Positions 8,605 through 17,727 of a stretch of DNA of 39,470 nt are shown piece by piece. The stretch spans positions 1 to 39,470 of the forward strand of contig JAQSWY010000038.1 in NCBI GenBank assembly GCA_029266425.1, read 5' to 3'. Made by a program: the position numbers and the translations under genes. A model generated the notes under the pieces. That model had not been told where the DNA came from, made no database searches, and was given only the letters and a program-made list of their open reading frames with translations. Source of the DNA: Xanthobacteraceae bacterium. Its GTDB lineage: Bacteria > Pseudomonadota > Alphaproteobacteria > Rhizobiales > Xanthobacteraceae. Numbering within the stretch: position 1 is the stretch's first letter; the number at the start of each line of letters is the position of its first letter.

Positions 8605-8826
8605 GTGGCTATTTCGGACATCCGCGCCGGCTTCGCGTTGGCTTTGCAGCGGCGTCGCCGCTACCGCCAGCTGCGCAGCGAACTGATGAGCATGAACGAT
8701 CGCGAGCTTTCGGAACTCGGCATCAGCCGATACGATATCGAGCGGATCGCCCGCGAGACCGCTCCGCGCGAGCGCGCACCCGCACCGACGCCGCACTACG
8801 CGTTTGCCGCGCGCCGGGCAGCCTGA
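8605..8826 (+). CDS. DUF1127 small protein
   Basis: Small basic protein (73 residues from the GTG start). The core LRSELMSMNDRELSELGISRYDIERIARE is the DUF1127 (YjiS-like) pattern of alphaproteobacteria. Such short Arg-rich proteins have been linked to RNA-related and stress or phosphate responses in other species; nothing here fixes the role. The GTG at 8605 is preferred because GAGGAGA lies about six bases upstream. In-frame ATGs at 8581 and 8584 would add eight residues but lack a good ribosome site. It stands alone between the frc operon and the convergent secretion genes. Confidence 0.8.
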   Translation: MAISDIRAGFALALQRRRRYRQLRSELMSMNDRELSELGISRYDIERIARETAPRERAPAPTPHYAFAARRAA

Positions 8827-8845
8827 CGAGCCGTCGGTTCGCCCC

Positions 8846-9364
8846 TCAATATGCCGGCAGCCTCATGACCGACACCCACTGCGTCGCCAGTTGTTGCGCC
8901 AGTGTGACCTGGCCGATGGTCATCTTGCTCGCGACCGCGTCGCGGACCCGGATATAGAGATCGCGATCGCGACGGTTGGTCCGCATGGCCGCCAGGATCA
9001 GCCATTTCTGCGCCAGCACCACGTCCTCCGGCACGCCGCGCCCCTTGTCGTACAAGAGGCCGAGCAGATATTGCGCGGTCGGGTCGCCCCCGTCCGCGCC
9101 GCAGCTGTACCACATGGCCGCGAGCCCGAAATTCTGCGGCACGCCGTGGCCATACTCATAGAGGAAGCCGAGCATGCCCTGGGCCCGGGGATTGCCGGTC
9201 TCGGCCAATGGCCGCAGCCGCGACGCCGCCGCGACATAGTCCCCGCGCGCATAGAGCGCGAAGGCTTCGGACGATCCGGCCCGCGCCGGACTGGCCAGCG
9301 CCAGTGCCGCAAGGATGAGCGCGGCGAACCTCAAGCCGATCCGGCTGCCCGCGACCTGTCCCAT
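8846..9364 (-). CDS. Exported Sel1-repeat protein at the end of the gspD-prepilin peptidase operon
   Basis: Exported protein of 172 residues. A signal peptide (GLRFAALILAALALASPARA, cleavage near residue 30) is followed by a TPR-like region. At least two Sel1-like repeats are seen: AQGMLGFLYEYGHGVPQNFGLA and AQYLLGLLYDKGRGVPEDVVLA. Sel1 repeats mediate protein contacts, so an assembly or scaffolding role in the secretion system is possible but inferred. The start at 9364 has GGGAGG six bases upstream. An alternative ATG at 9385 overlaps the prepilin peptidase stop as TGATG and would add seven residues. Confidence 0.82.
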   Translation of the reverse strand: MGQVAGSRIGLRFAALILAALALASPARAGSSEAFALYARGDYVAAASRLRPLAETGNPRAQGMLGFLYEYGHGVPQNFGLAAMWYSCGADGGDPTAQYLLGLLYDKGRGVPEDVVLAQKWLILAAMRTNRRDRDLYIRVRDAVASKMTIGQVTLAQQLATQWVSVMRLPAY

Positions 9365-9384
9365 CCAGTCCTCCCGTTCCCGCA

Positions 9385-9993
9385 TCACAGACCCCAGAAC
9401 CCGGCAAGGAGCGAGCGCTCCAGTACCCAGCCGATCCAGATCGCCGGCGCGAAGAAGAGCCCGAACGGCAGCCGCCCGGTCGCGCGCAAGGCACGCCCCG
9501 TCTTCAGCTGACGCAGCCCATAGGCGAGCAGCGCCGCGCCTGCGGCGATGTCGATCGCGATCGGGATCGTCGTCCAGTCGAGCCAGATGCCGGCCATCGC
9601 GGCGAGCTTCACGTCGCCGAGCCCGAGCCCGTCGCGCCCGCGCAGCCGGCGATAGGCGAAGCGGATCGCAAGGAAGACGAGCATCAGCACCGCGCCGCGT
9701 AGCGCCGCGAGCGCGATGCCCTCGGTGACGGACCATCCCGTCGCTCCGGCATAAGCGACACCGAGGACGACGCCTGCGGCATTCAGCTCGTCCGGGATGA
9801 TGAAGCTGCGCGCATCGATGACGGCGATCGCGGTGACCACCAGCGCCAGGCCGGCCGCCAGCACCGCCGGCATGCCGCTCTCGACCGAAAGGCTCGCGGC
9901 GACTCCGACAGCGGCAATGGCGACGACCGCCGCCCTGGTGCGCAACTCGTGCCGGGCGAGCACCGGCGTCGGTTCGGTCGGGGCGGCGCGCAT
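9385..9993 (-). CDS. gspO: Prepilin peptidase, short A24-family form
   Basis: Membrane aspartic protease that cleaves the leader of the pseudopilins GspG, H, I, J and K. It has 202 residues and about six membrane helices. The two catalytic aspartates lie in VIDARSFIIPDELN and in the GxGD-type motif GLGLGDVKLAAMAG. It lacks the N-terminal Cys-rich methyltransferase domain of PilD, so it should cleave but may not methylate. It lies eleven bases after the secretin gene on the same strand and overlaps the Sel1 gene by TGATG. The type II locus around it makes the role clear; the symbol is by function. Confidence 0.9.
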   Translation of the reverse strand: MRAAPTEPTPVLARHELRTRAAVVAIAAVGVAASLSVESGMPAVLAAGLALVVTAIAVIDARSFIIPDELNAAGVVLGVAYAGATGWSVTEGIALAALRGAVLMLVFLAIRFAYRRLRGRDGLGLGDVKLAAMAGIWLDWTTIPIAIDIAAGAALLAYGLRQLKTGRALRATGRLPFGLFFAPAIWIGWVLERSLLAGFWGL

Positions 9994-10004
9994 ACTCGTC
10001 GCCC

Positions 10005-12311
10005 TCAGTTGAAGCGCGGCGGCACCGCGCCGCCGGGAGGCGCGCCGATCGCGCCGCGCAGCTTGGCGCGCAGTTCTTCGGCGGCGGCATGCGCATCGAA
10101 GCCGTCGCGGATGATCTGCGGGCGGATGAAGATGATGAGCTCGGTGCGCCTCACCTCGTTGGTGCGGTGGGTGAAGAAGTCACCGACCCCGGGGATCTGA
10201 TCGAGGATGGGGACGCCGGTGCGCACGCCGTTGTGGCGTTCGCTGATCAGCCCGGCGAGCAGGACGGTCTGCCCGCTGGTGACCGCGATGGTGCTCTTCA
10301 CCTTGCGCTGCGACACGGTCGGGGTCAGCGTTGTGGTGCTGTTGCCATTGCTGCCGCCGCTGCCGTTCCTCGTATCCGTGGTGGCGACATTGCTGATCTC
10401 CTGCTCGATCTCGAGCCGGACCTGACCGTTGACGTTCACCCGCGGCACGACGTGCAGGATGATGCCGGTGTTCTTGTATTCAATGGTGTTGACGACGGTG
10501 TTGTTGCCGGTGAGCACCTGCGCGCTCCCGGTCGAGACCGGGACCTCGTCGCCGACCTGCAGCGTCGCCGGCTGATTGTCCACCACGACGAGCGAGGGGT
10601 TCGACAGCACCTTGACGTCGGTGACCCCGTGCAGCGCGTCGAGGATCACCTTCGGCTGGTTCTCCGGGCCAATCAGCAGATTGAAGCCGGGCAGCACCTG
10701 ATTGATCGCGGCGTCGGTGATCGCGCTCGACAGCGTGTTCACCACCGAGCCGTTGTTCTTGCCGAGGCCGAGATCCTGGCTGGTGAGAAAGAACTGGACG
10801 CCGTACTGGAGATTGTCGTTGAGCGTGACCTCGGCGACCGTCGCCTCGATGGCGACCTGGAGCTGCTGCCGGTCGAGCTGGACCAAGGTCCGCTCGATGA
10901 TCCGGTAGTTCTCCTGGCTGGCATAGATGAGCAGCGTGTTGTTCACCGTGTCCGGCGTGATCCGGACGCTCGGCAGCAGCGCGCCGGAGGCTGGCTGCGC
11001 AGCGCCCGGACTCGGCGCGTCCATGTCGCTGACTGCGCCGTTGCCACCAAGGCCTCCTCCCCCGCTTGCGCCCGATCCGTTAGATGAGACGCCGAGCCTT
11101 TGCTGCGTGGTGAGGCCCGGGCTCGAGGAACCACCGGATTCGCGTTCACTGCTGGTGGTGACGGAAACACCGGAGCCCGGAGCGATCTGCACCGACGTCT
11201 GGTCGAGGCCGGTCGATGAACCGCCGAGGAAGAGCTCGTTGAGGACCTTCGCCAGCTGCTTCGCGTCGCCGTAGCGAACGTTGTAGACGCGCACGCCGGT
11301 CGTGGTGTCGGCGCGGTCGAGGCGGCTGATCCAGGTGGCCGCGGTGCGCAGCAGTTCCGGCTTGCGGCTCACCACGAGGATGGAATTAAGCCGACTGATG
11401 ACCTGGAATTTGACAAGGTTCTGGCTGAGCCCGCCCTCGCCCGCATCCATCACCTTTTCGAGCTCGGAGACCAGCGGCTCCGGCGCGCTGTTGCGCACCG
11501 GATAGACCCCGACGGACTGGCCGCGCATCCAGTCCGCATCGAATTTGAGGACGGTCTCGATGGCGGCGCGACGCTCGGGCCCGGTGCCCTGGATCAGGAG
11601 GATATTGCGGCCGGGATCGGCGCGCACCGCGCCGCTCTTGGTGGCGAAGCTGTCGAGCAGCGGCATCACCGCCTGCGCCGACACATAGCGTAGCGGAACC
11701 ACCGAGAGACCGTAGCCGGGCTCGGCACGGGATACGCCGGCGTCGGCGTTGCCGGCACCGACCGCTTCGGCGAGGGGCACGAGGCGATAGCCCGCCGCAT
11801 CGCGGATCAAGGCGACGTTGCTGGTCCTGAGCGCGCTCTCCAGCACATAGAGCATGTCGGACTTGGGCACGGGCCGCCCGGAGGCAAGGCTGATCGTGCC
11901 CTCGACGCGCGGATCGATGGTGTAGCCGACACCGAGGATGTCGCCCAGCACCACCTTCGCAACGGCGGTCAGCGGCGTGTTCTCGAAGTTCAGATCATAG
12001 CCTTCGGTGCCGCCGGCCGACGAGCCCGGCTGGTTCCCGGTGCTGCCGCTGCGATCGACGACCGCAGGCGCATCGCTGGTCGCCTGATACTCGACCGCCC
12101 GGCGATCATCGGGAACGCTCGTCGACGCGCCGACCGGCGTGGTCTGGCGCGGCATGAGATCGATGGCTCGCACCTGATCGATGACGTCGGGGGGACGCTT
12201 GTCGTCCGGAAGCAGGCTGCACGCGCCGACAAAAGCGCCGACCAGGATCGTGCAAGCAATGTTGATACTGTCCGGCCGATATTGGGACCGACCTGGCCCT
12301 GCTGTCCACAC
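10005..12311 (-). CDS. gspD: Type II secretion secretin GspD, probable lipoprotein
   Basis: Outer-membrane channel of the type II system, 768 residues. An N-terminal lipoprotein-like signal ends in VGAC with Cys31. N0 follows at about 105-185 (YDLNFENTPLTAVAKVVLGD), then N1 to N3 repeats; N3 has a Gly/Ser-rich insertion near 395-450. The C-terminal secretin domain carries VLSNPSLVVVDNQPATLQVGDEVPV and the family motif VPILDQIPGVGDFF. The start is GTG, with AGGTGG just upstream. The lipobox suggests self-targeting without a separate pilotin, as in liposecretins, and none is seen nearby. It is divergent from gspE with a 402-base gap. Confidence 0.95.
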   Translation of the reverse strand: MWTAGPGRSQYRPDSINIACTILVGAFVGACSLLPDDKRPPDVIDQVRAIDLMPRQTTPVGASTSVPDDRRAVEYQATSDAPAVVDRSGSTGNQPGSSAGGTEGYDLNFENTPLTAVAKVVLGDILGVGYTIDPRVEGTISLASGRPVPKSDMLYVLESALRTSNVALIRDAAGYRLVPLAEAVGAGNADAGVSRAEPGYGLSVVPLRYVSAQAVMPLLDSFATKSGAVRADPGRNILLIQGTGPERRAAIETVLKFDADWMRGQSVGVYPVRNSAPEPLVSELEKVMDAGEGGLSQNLVKFQVISRLNSILVVSRKPELLRTAATWISRLDRADTTTGVRVYNVRYGDAKQLAKVLNELFLGGSSTGLDQTSVQIAPGSGVSVTTSSERESGGSSSPGLTTQQRLGVSSNGSGASGGGGLGGNGAVSDMDAPSPGAAQPASGALLPSVRITPDTVNNTLLIYASQENYRIIERTLVQLDRQQLQVAIEATVAEVTLNDNLQYGVQFFLTSQDLGLGKNNGSVVNTLSSAITDAAINQVLPGFNLLIGPENQPKVILDALHGVTDVKVLSNPSLVVVDNQPATLQVGDEVPVSTGSAQVLTGNNTVVNTIEYKNTGIILHVVPRVNVNGQVRLEIEQEISNVATTDTRNGSGGSNGNSTTTLTPTVSQRKVKSTIAVTSGQTVLLAGLISERHNGVRTGVPILDQIPGVGDFFTHRTNEVRRTELIIFIRPQIIRDGFDAHAAAEELRAKLRGAIGAPPGGAVPPRFN

Positions 12312-12713
12312 ACGCCACCTGATGTCTCTATTTCAAGCTCAACTGTCGGTCGAGCTACGCGGCCGGCGCGAGTCACGCATCGGCAAATCTTAGTTATCGA
12401 TCGCGTATGACAGAAATATTGATCCCGTTCGCGATGCTTAAACTCAAGGACTTCTCAACGTCGAAGCGAGTTTTCCGGTGGTGCGGCCGCTGTAGCACCA
12501 GCGTCATGTAACCGCCGCAAAACATTCATGGGGCACGACGAATATGCGGCCCGCTAACCCGCAATGGTGTGCCTCACGAAGGCACATCGGCGGAGGGGCG
12601 ATCGCGACCATCGGTTCGGCACCGAACAGACCGCCTCCGGACGGCTCGTCCGCCCGTGAGGTGTTGATGCGCGCGGACGATGATCGCGCTTGGGCGACGA
12701 CGGGAACGCGACG
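12312..12713. other. Intergenic region between divergent gspD and gspE
   Basis: About 400 bases separate the two arms of the secretion locus and should hold both promoters. The part near 12380-12440 is more AT-rich than its surroundings. Small reading frames here (for example 12504-12749 minus) show no recognisable protein. No clear promoter hexamers or operator repeats could be assigned by eye. Confidence 0.4.
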
Positions 12714-14432
12714 ATGACTGCCGACAGCGCCGGCGATTTCGCAAGGCACGCCGACTTCATGGCGTACCTAGCCCATGGCGACGCCGCGCCGGCCGGCAAA
12801 GCCAGCGGCAGTCTCGCGCCGTCGCTTCAGCCGAACCTGCCCACCGGCCCGAACGCGCTCAGGAAGATCTGGGAATCGACCGATCTGACGGCGGGCGACT
12901 TCGCCGACGCGGTGGCGCGCTTCTTTTCCCTGACGCGGATCGGCCTCCCGCAGCTGATGGCGGCGACGCCCCTGGTGAAGAATTTCTCGCCACGCTTCCT
13001 GCGCGAGATGACCGTCCTGCCGTATCGCGCGGCCGACGGCGCCGCATGCCTCGCCGTCGGCGACCCGACCGACGCCGCGGGCCTGCGTGCCGCCGAGATC
13101 GTGCTCGGCGCGCCGGTCAGCCTGACCGTGGCCTCGTTCGAGGACATCGCCACCGTGCTGACGGAGCGTCTGGGCGAGGCTGACGCGCCGTCCGCCGGCA
13201 ATGGCGAGCCGGCCTCGGAGCGCGCCGCCGACGACATAGACAGCCTGCGCGACCTTGCGAGCGGCGCCCCGGTGGTGCGCGCCGTCAACGATCTCCTCGA
13301 AAAGGCGATCGAGCTGCGGGCCAGCGATATCCATATCGGACCGTTCCGCACCGGGCTCGAGGTGCGCATGCGGGTCGACGGCCTCCTGCGGCCGGTCGCG
13401 GCGCCGGCCGGCGTGCTGCCGCAGGCGGTGATCTCCCGCATCAAGATCCTGGCCGGCCTCGACATCGCCGAGCGCCGGCTGCCGCAGGACGGCGCGGCCC
13501 GGCTGCGACTCGGCCGCGACGAGCTCGATGTACGTGTCGCCATCATGCCGACCCAGCACGGCGAAGCCGCGGTGATCCGCCTGCTGCCGAAGGATCGCGG
13601 CCTGCTGTCGATCGACAAGCTCGGCCTGGAGCCCGGCGACCGCGCGACCCTGACCCGCCTGCTGGCACTGCCGCACGGCATGATCGTGGTCACCGGCCCG
13701 ACCGGCAGCGGCAAGACGACGACGCTGGCGACGATGCTGTCGATCCTCAACGAGCCGACGCGCAAGATCCTCACCATCGAGGACCCGGTCGAATACGAGA
13801 TCCGCGGCATCTACCAGTCGCAGGTCAAGCCCTCGATCGGCCTGACCTTCGCCGCGGCGCTGCGCGCCTTCGTCCGCCAGGACCCGGACGTCATCATGGT
13901 CGGCGAGGTGCGCGACCCCGAGACCGCGCATATCGCGGTTCATGCCGCCCTCACCGGCCATCTGGTGCTTACCACGCTGCACACCGAGACGGCGGCCGCC
14001 TCAGTGCCGCGCCTCATCGATCTCGGGCTGGAGCCCTTTCTCCTGAAGTCGACGCTGCGCGCGGTGATCGCCCAGCGACTGGTGCGCCAGCTGTGCGAGC
14101 GCTGCAAGACGGCGCGGGCGCTGAGCTCAGCCGATATCGACGGCGATCCCCGCTATGCCGCGCTGGGTTTTGCGGCGGGCGAGACGGTCTACGAGCCCTG
14201 CGGCTGCGAGCGCTGCGGCGGCGCCGGCTATCGCGGGCGCATCGGCGTGTTCGAGATACTGACGCTCTCCGACGAGATCCGCGAGCAGATCGACCGCCAC
14301 GCCGGCTCCAGCGCGCTCGACAAGGGGGCGATAGCGGCCGGCATGACCACCATGCTCGACGACGGGGTTGCCAAGTGCCGGGCCGGCATGACCTCGGCCG
14401 CGGAAGTCCTTCGCGTCACCACCATGCGCTGA
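12714..14432 (+). CDS. gspE: Type II secretion ATPase GspE
   Basis: Cytoplasmic hexameric ATPase that drives pseudopilus assembly, 572 residues from the ATG at 12714; a TTG at 12690 would add eight. An N-terminal GspE_N domain (about 45-150) precedes the ATPase domain. Walker A GPTGSGKTTT is centred on Lys334. Also present are the Asp box ILTIEDPVEYEI, Walker B-like DPDVIMVGEVRDPETA and the His box LVLTTLHTETAAA. The C-terminal zinc motif is present (LCERCK and CGCERCGGAGYRGR), giving four or more cysteines. It opens the plus-strand gsp operon, with gspF six bases downstream. Confidence 0.95.
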   Translation: MTADSAGDFARHADFMAYLAHGDAAPAGKASGSLAPSLQPNLPTGPNALRKIWESTDLTAGDFADAVARFFSLTRIGLPQLMAATPLVKNFSPRFLREMTVLPYRAADGAACLAVGDPTDAAGLRAAEIVLGAPVSLTVASFEDIATVLTERLGEADAPSAGNGEPASERAADDIDSLRDLASGAPVVRAVNDLLEKAIELRASDIHIGPFRTGLEVRMRVDGLLRPVAAPAGVLPQAVISRIKILAGLDIAERRLPQDGAARLRLGRDELDVRVAIMPTQHGEAAVIRLLPKDRGLLSIDKLGLEPGDRATLTRLLALPHGMIVVTGPTGSGKTTTLATMLSILNEPTRKILTIEDPVEYEIRGIYQSQVKPSIGLTFAAALRAFVRQDPDVIMVGEVRDPETAHIAVHAALTGHLVLTTLHTETAAASVPRLIDLGLEPFLLKSTLRAVIAQRLVRQLCERCKTARALSSADIDGDPRYAALGFAAGETVYEPCGCERCGGAGYRGRIGVFEILTLSDEIREQIDRHAGSSALDKGAIAAGMTTMLDDGVAKCRAGMTSAAEVLRVTTMR

Positions 14433-14438
14433 GCTGCG

Positions 14439-15650
14439 ATGGCGAACTTCAATTATCGGGCGCTGACGCAGAACGGCGAGCTGGTAAGCGGCTCGATCTC
14501 CGCCACCACCGCGGCGGAGGTCGCGCAGCGCATCGAGTTCCTCGGCCTCGTGCCGATCGAGACCTCGCCGGCGGACGGCAAGCCGGCCATGCGCTTCGGC
14601 CTGTCGTTCGCGAGTCGGCCGCGCCCCGAGGACGTCACCGTCTTCACCCGCGATCTCGCGCTGCTGCTGCGCGCCGGGGCGCGCCTCGACGACGGCCTCG
14701 AGCTCCTCACCGGCGACGCCGATCTCGGGCGGCTGAGACCAGTGGTCGGCAAGATCAGGTCGGACGTGCTGGCCGGCGAGAGCTTCGCCGACGCCATAGG
14801 CGCCCATCCGAAGCTGTTCCCTCCCGTGTATGTGGCGCTGGTGCGGGTCGGCGAGGCGTCGGGGACGCTCGATCGCACACTCGAGCTGCTCGCAAGCGAG
14901 CGCGCCCGCGGCGAGGAGCTGCGGCGCAAGCTCATCGAGGCGCTGCAATACCCGGCTTTCGTGCTGGTGGCGGCTGGGGGTGTCCTCGTCTTCTTCCTGC
15001 TCTTCGTGCTGCCGCAGTTCTCGACCGTGCTGCGCGACATGGGAGCCGAGCTCGATCCGGCGGTGGAAGCGCTGCTCGACCTGTCGGACCTCGCACAGGC
15101 GCACATGACCGAATTCGCGGTGGCGGCCGTGCTGCTCCCGCTCGCCGCATGGCTGATGCTGCGCCGGCCGGGCGCGCGCGCCGCGCTGATGGGCGGTGTC
15201 ACGCGCCTGCCTTTGGTGCGGACTATCCTCGGCTTCCATCGCGCCGCCGTGTTCTGCCGCAATCTCGGCATCCTGCTCGGCAACGGCGTGACGCTGACGG
15301 CCGCGCTGCGCATCATCGTCGACGTCATGTCGGTCGATGACGACGCTTCGGCGTGGGCGGCGGCGGCGGACCGGGTGCGCCACGGCGGCAAGCTCTCCGA
15401 AGCGTTTGCCGCGAGCGACATCCTGCCCCCCATGGCGATCCGCATGCTGCGGCTGGGCGAGGAAACCGGACAGCTCGCGATGCTGGCCGGACGCATCGCC
15501 GATTTCTACGAGGCCAAGCTTCAGCGCTCGCTCGCGCGGGTGGTCGCCATCATCGGGCCGCTCGCCATCGTGACGATCAGCATCGTCGTCGGCGGGCTGA
15601 TCGTTTCCGTCATGACCGCGCTGCTGTCGGTCAGCCAAAGCATCGGATGA
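14439..15650 (+). CDS. gspF: Type II secretion inner-membrane platform protein GspF
   Basis: Polytopic inner-membrane protein linking the ATPase to pseudopilus growth, 403 residues, the usual length. Two T2SSF domains are seen, the first with FTRDLALLLRAGARLDDGLELL and the second with FCRNLGILLGNGVTLTAALRII. The start MANFNYRALTQNGELVSG is typical of GspF. Membrane helices lie near 170-195, 225-245 and at the C-terminus (GPLAIVTISIVVGGLIVSVM). It is tightly coupled to gspE and gspG. Confidence 0.95.
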   Translation: MANFNYRALTQNGELVSGSISATTAAEVAQRIEFLGLVPIETSPADGKPAMRFGLSFASRPRPEDVTVFTRDLALLLRAGARLDDGLELLTGDADLGRLRPVVGKIRSDVLAGESFADAIGAHPKLFPPVYVALVRVGEASGTLDRTLELLASERARGEELRRKLIEALQYPAFVLVAAGGVLVFFLLFVLPQFSTVLRDMGAELDPAVEALLDLSDLAQAHMTEFAVAAVLLPLAAWLMLRRPGARAALMGGVTRLPLVRTILGFHRAAVFCRNLGILLGNGVTLTAALRIIVDVMSVDDDASAWAAAADRVRHGGKLSEAFAASDILPPMAIRMLRLGEETGQLAMLAGRIADFYEAKLQRSLARVVAIIGPLAIVTISIVVGGLIVSVMTALLSVSQSIG

Positions 15651-15673
15651 GAGAAGTGAATAGAGGTTCTGCG

Positions 15674-16138
15674 ATGGGTCTTGTCCCCTCCACGTCGGCA
15701 CGCCGGTTCCGCCGCTCGCGGCGCCACGACGAGGCTGGCTACACGCTGGTCGAGCTGCTGGTCGTGATCACCATCATCGGGCTGATCGTCGCCCTGGTCG
15801 GGCCGCGCGTGCTCAATTATCTCGGCGAGTCCAAGGTCAAGACCGCGAAGATCCAGATCCAGGGTTTCACCAGCGCCCTCGACCTCTTCTATCTCGATAC
15901 CGGACGCTACCCGATGAGCTCGGAGGGGCTGACCGCGCTGGTGCAGCGTACCGCCGGCCTCGCCGCCTGGAACGGCCCGTATCTGAAGGGTGGCTCGGTG
16001 CCGGCCGATCCCTGGGGCAAGGCCTATGTCTACCGCTCGCCGAGCGAGCACGGGCCCTATGACATCGTTTCCCGCGGCTCCGACGGCCAGGAGGGGGGCA
16101 CCGGCACGGCGGCCGACGTCACGAGCTGGTCGCGGTGA
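15674..16138 (+). CDS. gspG: Major pseudopilin GspG
   Basis: Main pseudopilus subunit, 154 residues. The prepilin site is AG^YTLVELLVV: cleavage after Gly22 leaves Tyr at +1 and Glu27 at +5. The C-terminal part has the GspG calcium-site region (YRSPSEHGPYDIVSRGSDGQEGG) and GRYPMSSEGLTALV, both characteristic. The ATG at 15674 is chosen because GAGG lies about seven bases upstream; an ATG at 15647 overlapping the gspF stop would lengthen the leader by nine residues. Its stop overlaps the gspH start (TGATG). Confidence 0.93.
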   Translation: MGLVPSTSARRFRRSRRHDEAGYTLVELLVVITIIGLIVALVGPRVLNYLGESKVKTAKIQIQGFTSALDLFYLDTGRYPMSSEGLTALVQRTAGLAAWNGPYLKGGSVPADPWGKAYVYRSPSEHGPYDIVSRGSDGQEGGTGTAADVTSWSR

Positions 16139-16629
16139 TGGACCCGACCCGGGCAGAACCCTTCCTGGAGGACCGGCCCGACCGCGAGGCGGGGTTCACC
16201 CTTCTCGAGGTGGTCTGCGTATTGGCCATCGTCGCAGCCCTCGCCGCGCTCGCGCTGCCGCGGCTCCCGCTCGGGACGTCGCGCGCGCGGCTCGAAGCCT
16301 ATGCGGTGGAAGCCGCCTCGCTCATCAAGGCCGACCGCAGCGCCGCCATCCGGCGCCGGACCCCTGTCGCCACCGAGGTGAATGCCACATCCCGGTCGAT
16401 CCGCTCCGGCGCCACCGGGCGCTCGGTCCGGATCCCGGGCGACGTGACGCTGCGGACGATGTTGCCGCAGCGCTGCAACAACCGCCCGGCGCATTCCAGC
16501 ATCCGCTTCTTCCCGTCGGGCATGTCGTGCGGAGGCACGGTCGCGCTCATGCGGAACGGCACCGGCTATGAGGTGCGGGTGAACTGGCTGACCGGAGGGG
16601 TCGAGATTGTCCCGCGTCGCGCCTCGTAA
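16138..16629 (+). CDS. gspH: Minor pseudopilin GspH
   Basis: Minor pseudopilin of 163 residues. The leader ends AG^FTLLEVVCVLAIVAALAALAL, with cleavage after Gly19 and Glu24 at +5. The C-terminal part is beta-rich with two cysteines (RCNN, MSCGG) and is divergent, as usual for GspH. It starts by TGATG overlap with gspG; a GTG one codon earlier is also possible. The 3' end overlaps the TTG start of gspI. Confidence 0.9.
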   Translation: MDPTRAEPFLEDRPDREAGFTLLEVVCVLAIVAALAALALPRLPLGTSRARLEAYAVEAASLIKADRSAAIRRRTPVATEVNATSRSIRSGATGRSVRIPGDVTLRTMLPQRCNNRPAHSSIRFFPSGMSCGGTVALMRNGTGYEVRVNWLTGGVEIVPRRAS

Positions 16630-17008
16630 GCGCCGCGCGCGCGCCGGCTTCACCATCGTCGAGGTGCTGGTCGCGCTCGCCGTCACCGCCACCTCGCTCG
16701 GCGCCATCGGGGCGGTCGCGGCGACGAGCGCGCGCGCCTCGCGAACCCTGGACCAGCGGGTTGCCCTGCTGCAGACGGCGCGTGCGGTGGAGGCCGGAAT
16801 CCCCAGGCGGCGAGACCTCGCGGTCGGCCAGACCGACGGCGAGATCGCTGGCCACCGCTGGAGGATGGAGGTGCGTCCCCTCGCGCTCGACGGCATGCCC
16901 CCGGACCCGCTTTGGGTGCCGCGACAGGTCGTGATCCGCGTCCGCGCTCCCTCCGGCGCGTCGGTCACGATCGAGACCGTCCGCCTCGCCCGGAGCGCGG
17001 TGCAATGA
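16607..17008 (+). CDS. gspI: Minor pseudopilin GspI
   Basis: Minor pseudopilin of 133 residues. The leader ends AG^FTIVEVLVALAVTATSLGAIG, with cleavage after Gly14 and Glu19 at +5. The start is a TTG with a strong GGAGGGG six bases upstream; it overlaps the end of gspH by 23 bases in another frame. A short globular domain follows (HRWRMEVRPLAL). GspI is expected to nucleate the pseudopilus tip with J and K. The stop overlaps the gspJ start (ATGA). Confidence 0.9.
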   Translation: MSRVAPRKRRARAGFTIVEVLVALAVTATSLGAIGAVAATSARASRTLDQRVALLQTARAVEAGIPRRRDLAVGQTDGEIAGHRWRMEVRPLALDGMPPDPLWVPRQVVIRVRAPSGASVTIETVRLARSAVQ

Positions 17009-17727
17009 GCGCGGCCACGCACCCCGACCGCTCGCCGGTCGCCGGCTTCTCCCTGGTCGAGGCTTTGGTCGCGATGGCGCTGATGGGCCTCGTCCTCACC
17101 GGGCTCGCACTGGTGACCGCGCAGTGGCTGCCCAATTGGCAGCGAGGGCTCACCCGGGTGCAGCAGAGCGAGCTCCTCGCCCTCGCCATCGACCGCATCG
17201 TTGCCGACCTTGCCGCGGCCGAATTCGTGCCGGCGAACATCGAGAGCAAGAGCCCGCTGTTCGAGGGATCCGAGCTCTCCGTCACCTTCGTGCGCTTGGC
17301 GCTCGGTCCCAACGCCCGGCCTGGCCTCGAGATCGTCCGGCTCTCTGAGGCGAGCAACCCGCGGCCGGCACTGGTGCGGAGCACGGCGCTGTTCGCGCCG
17401 CGCCCGCCCGACGCTGGTCCACCTCGCTTCGCCGACCCGATCGCCCTCGTGAGCTCACTTTATCGGGTGTCGTTCTCCTATGCCGGCCGGGATGGCGTGT
17501 GGCGGAGCGACTGGATCGATGCCGAGGAGCTGCCGCGGGCGATCCGCCTTGTCGTCCGCGACGCGGCGACCAGCCGGACGCTCGGTGCCTCGACCGCGAT
17601 GGTGATCCATACCGAGCTGCCGATGGAGTGCGTCACGGAAGAGACCCGGCGAGGCTGCAGCAATAGCGCCGCCGCAAAGGACGGCGACGCTGCGAAGACC
17701 CCGATCCCGGAGGGCGGGCAGCAATGA
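17005..17727 (+). CDS. gspJ: Minor pseudopilin GspJ
   Basis: Minor pseudopilin of 240 residues. The leader ends AG^FSLVEALVAMALMGLVLTGL, with cleavage after Gly14 and Glu19 at +5. It has the larger globular domain expected for GspJ, including LALAIDRIVADLAAAEFVP and VSFSYAGRDGVWRSDW. The C-terminus is a short polar tail with two cysteines (MECVTEETRRGCSN). Start and stop overlap gspI and gspK, so expression is coupled. Confidence 0.9.
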   Translation: MSAATHPDRSPVAGFSLVEALVAMALMGLVLTGLALVTAQWLPNWQRGLTRVQQSELLALAIDRIVADLAAAEFVPANIESKSPLFEGSELSVTFVRLALGPNARPGLEIVRLSEASNPRPALVRSTALFAPRPPDAGPPRFADPIALVSSLYRVSFSYAGRDGVWRSDWIDAEELPRAIRLVVRDAATSRTLGASTAMVIHTELPMECVTEETRRGCSNSAAAKDGDAAKTPIPEGGQQ

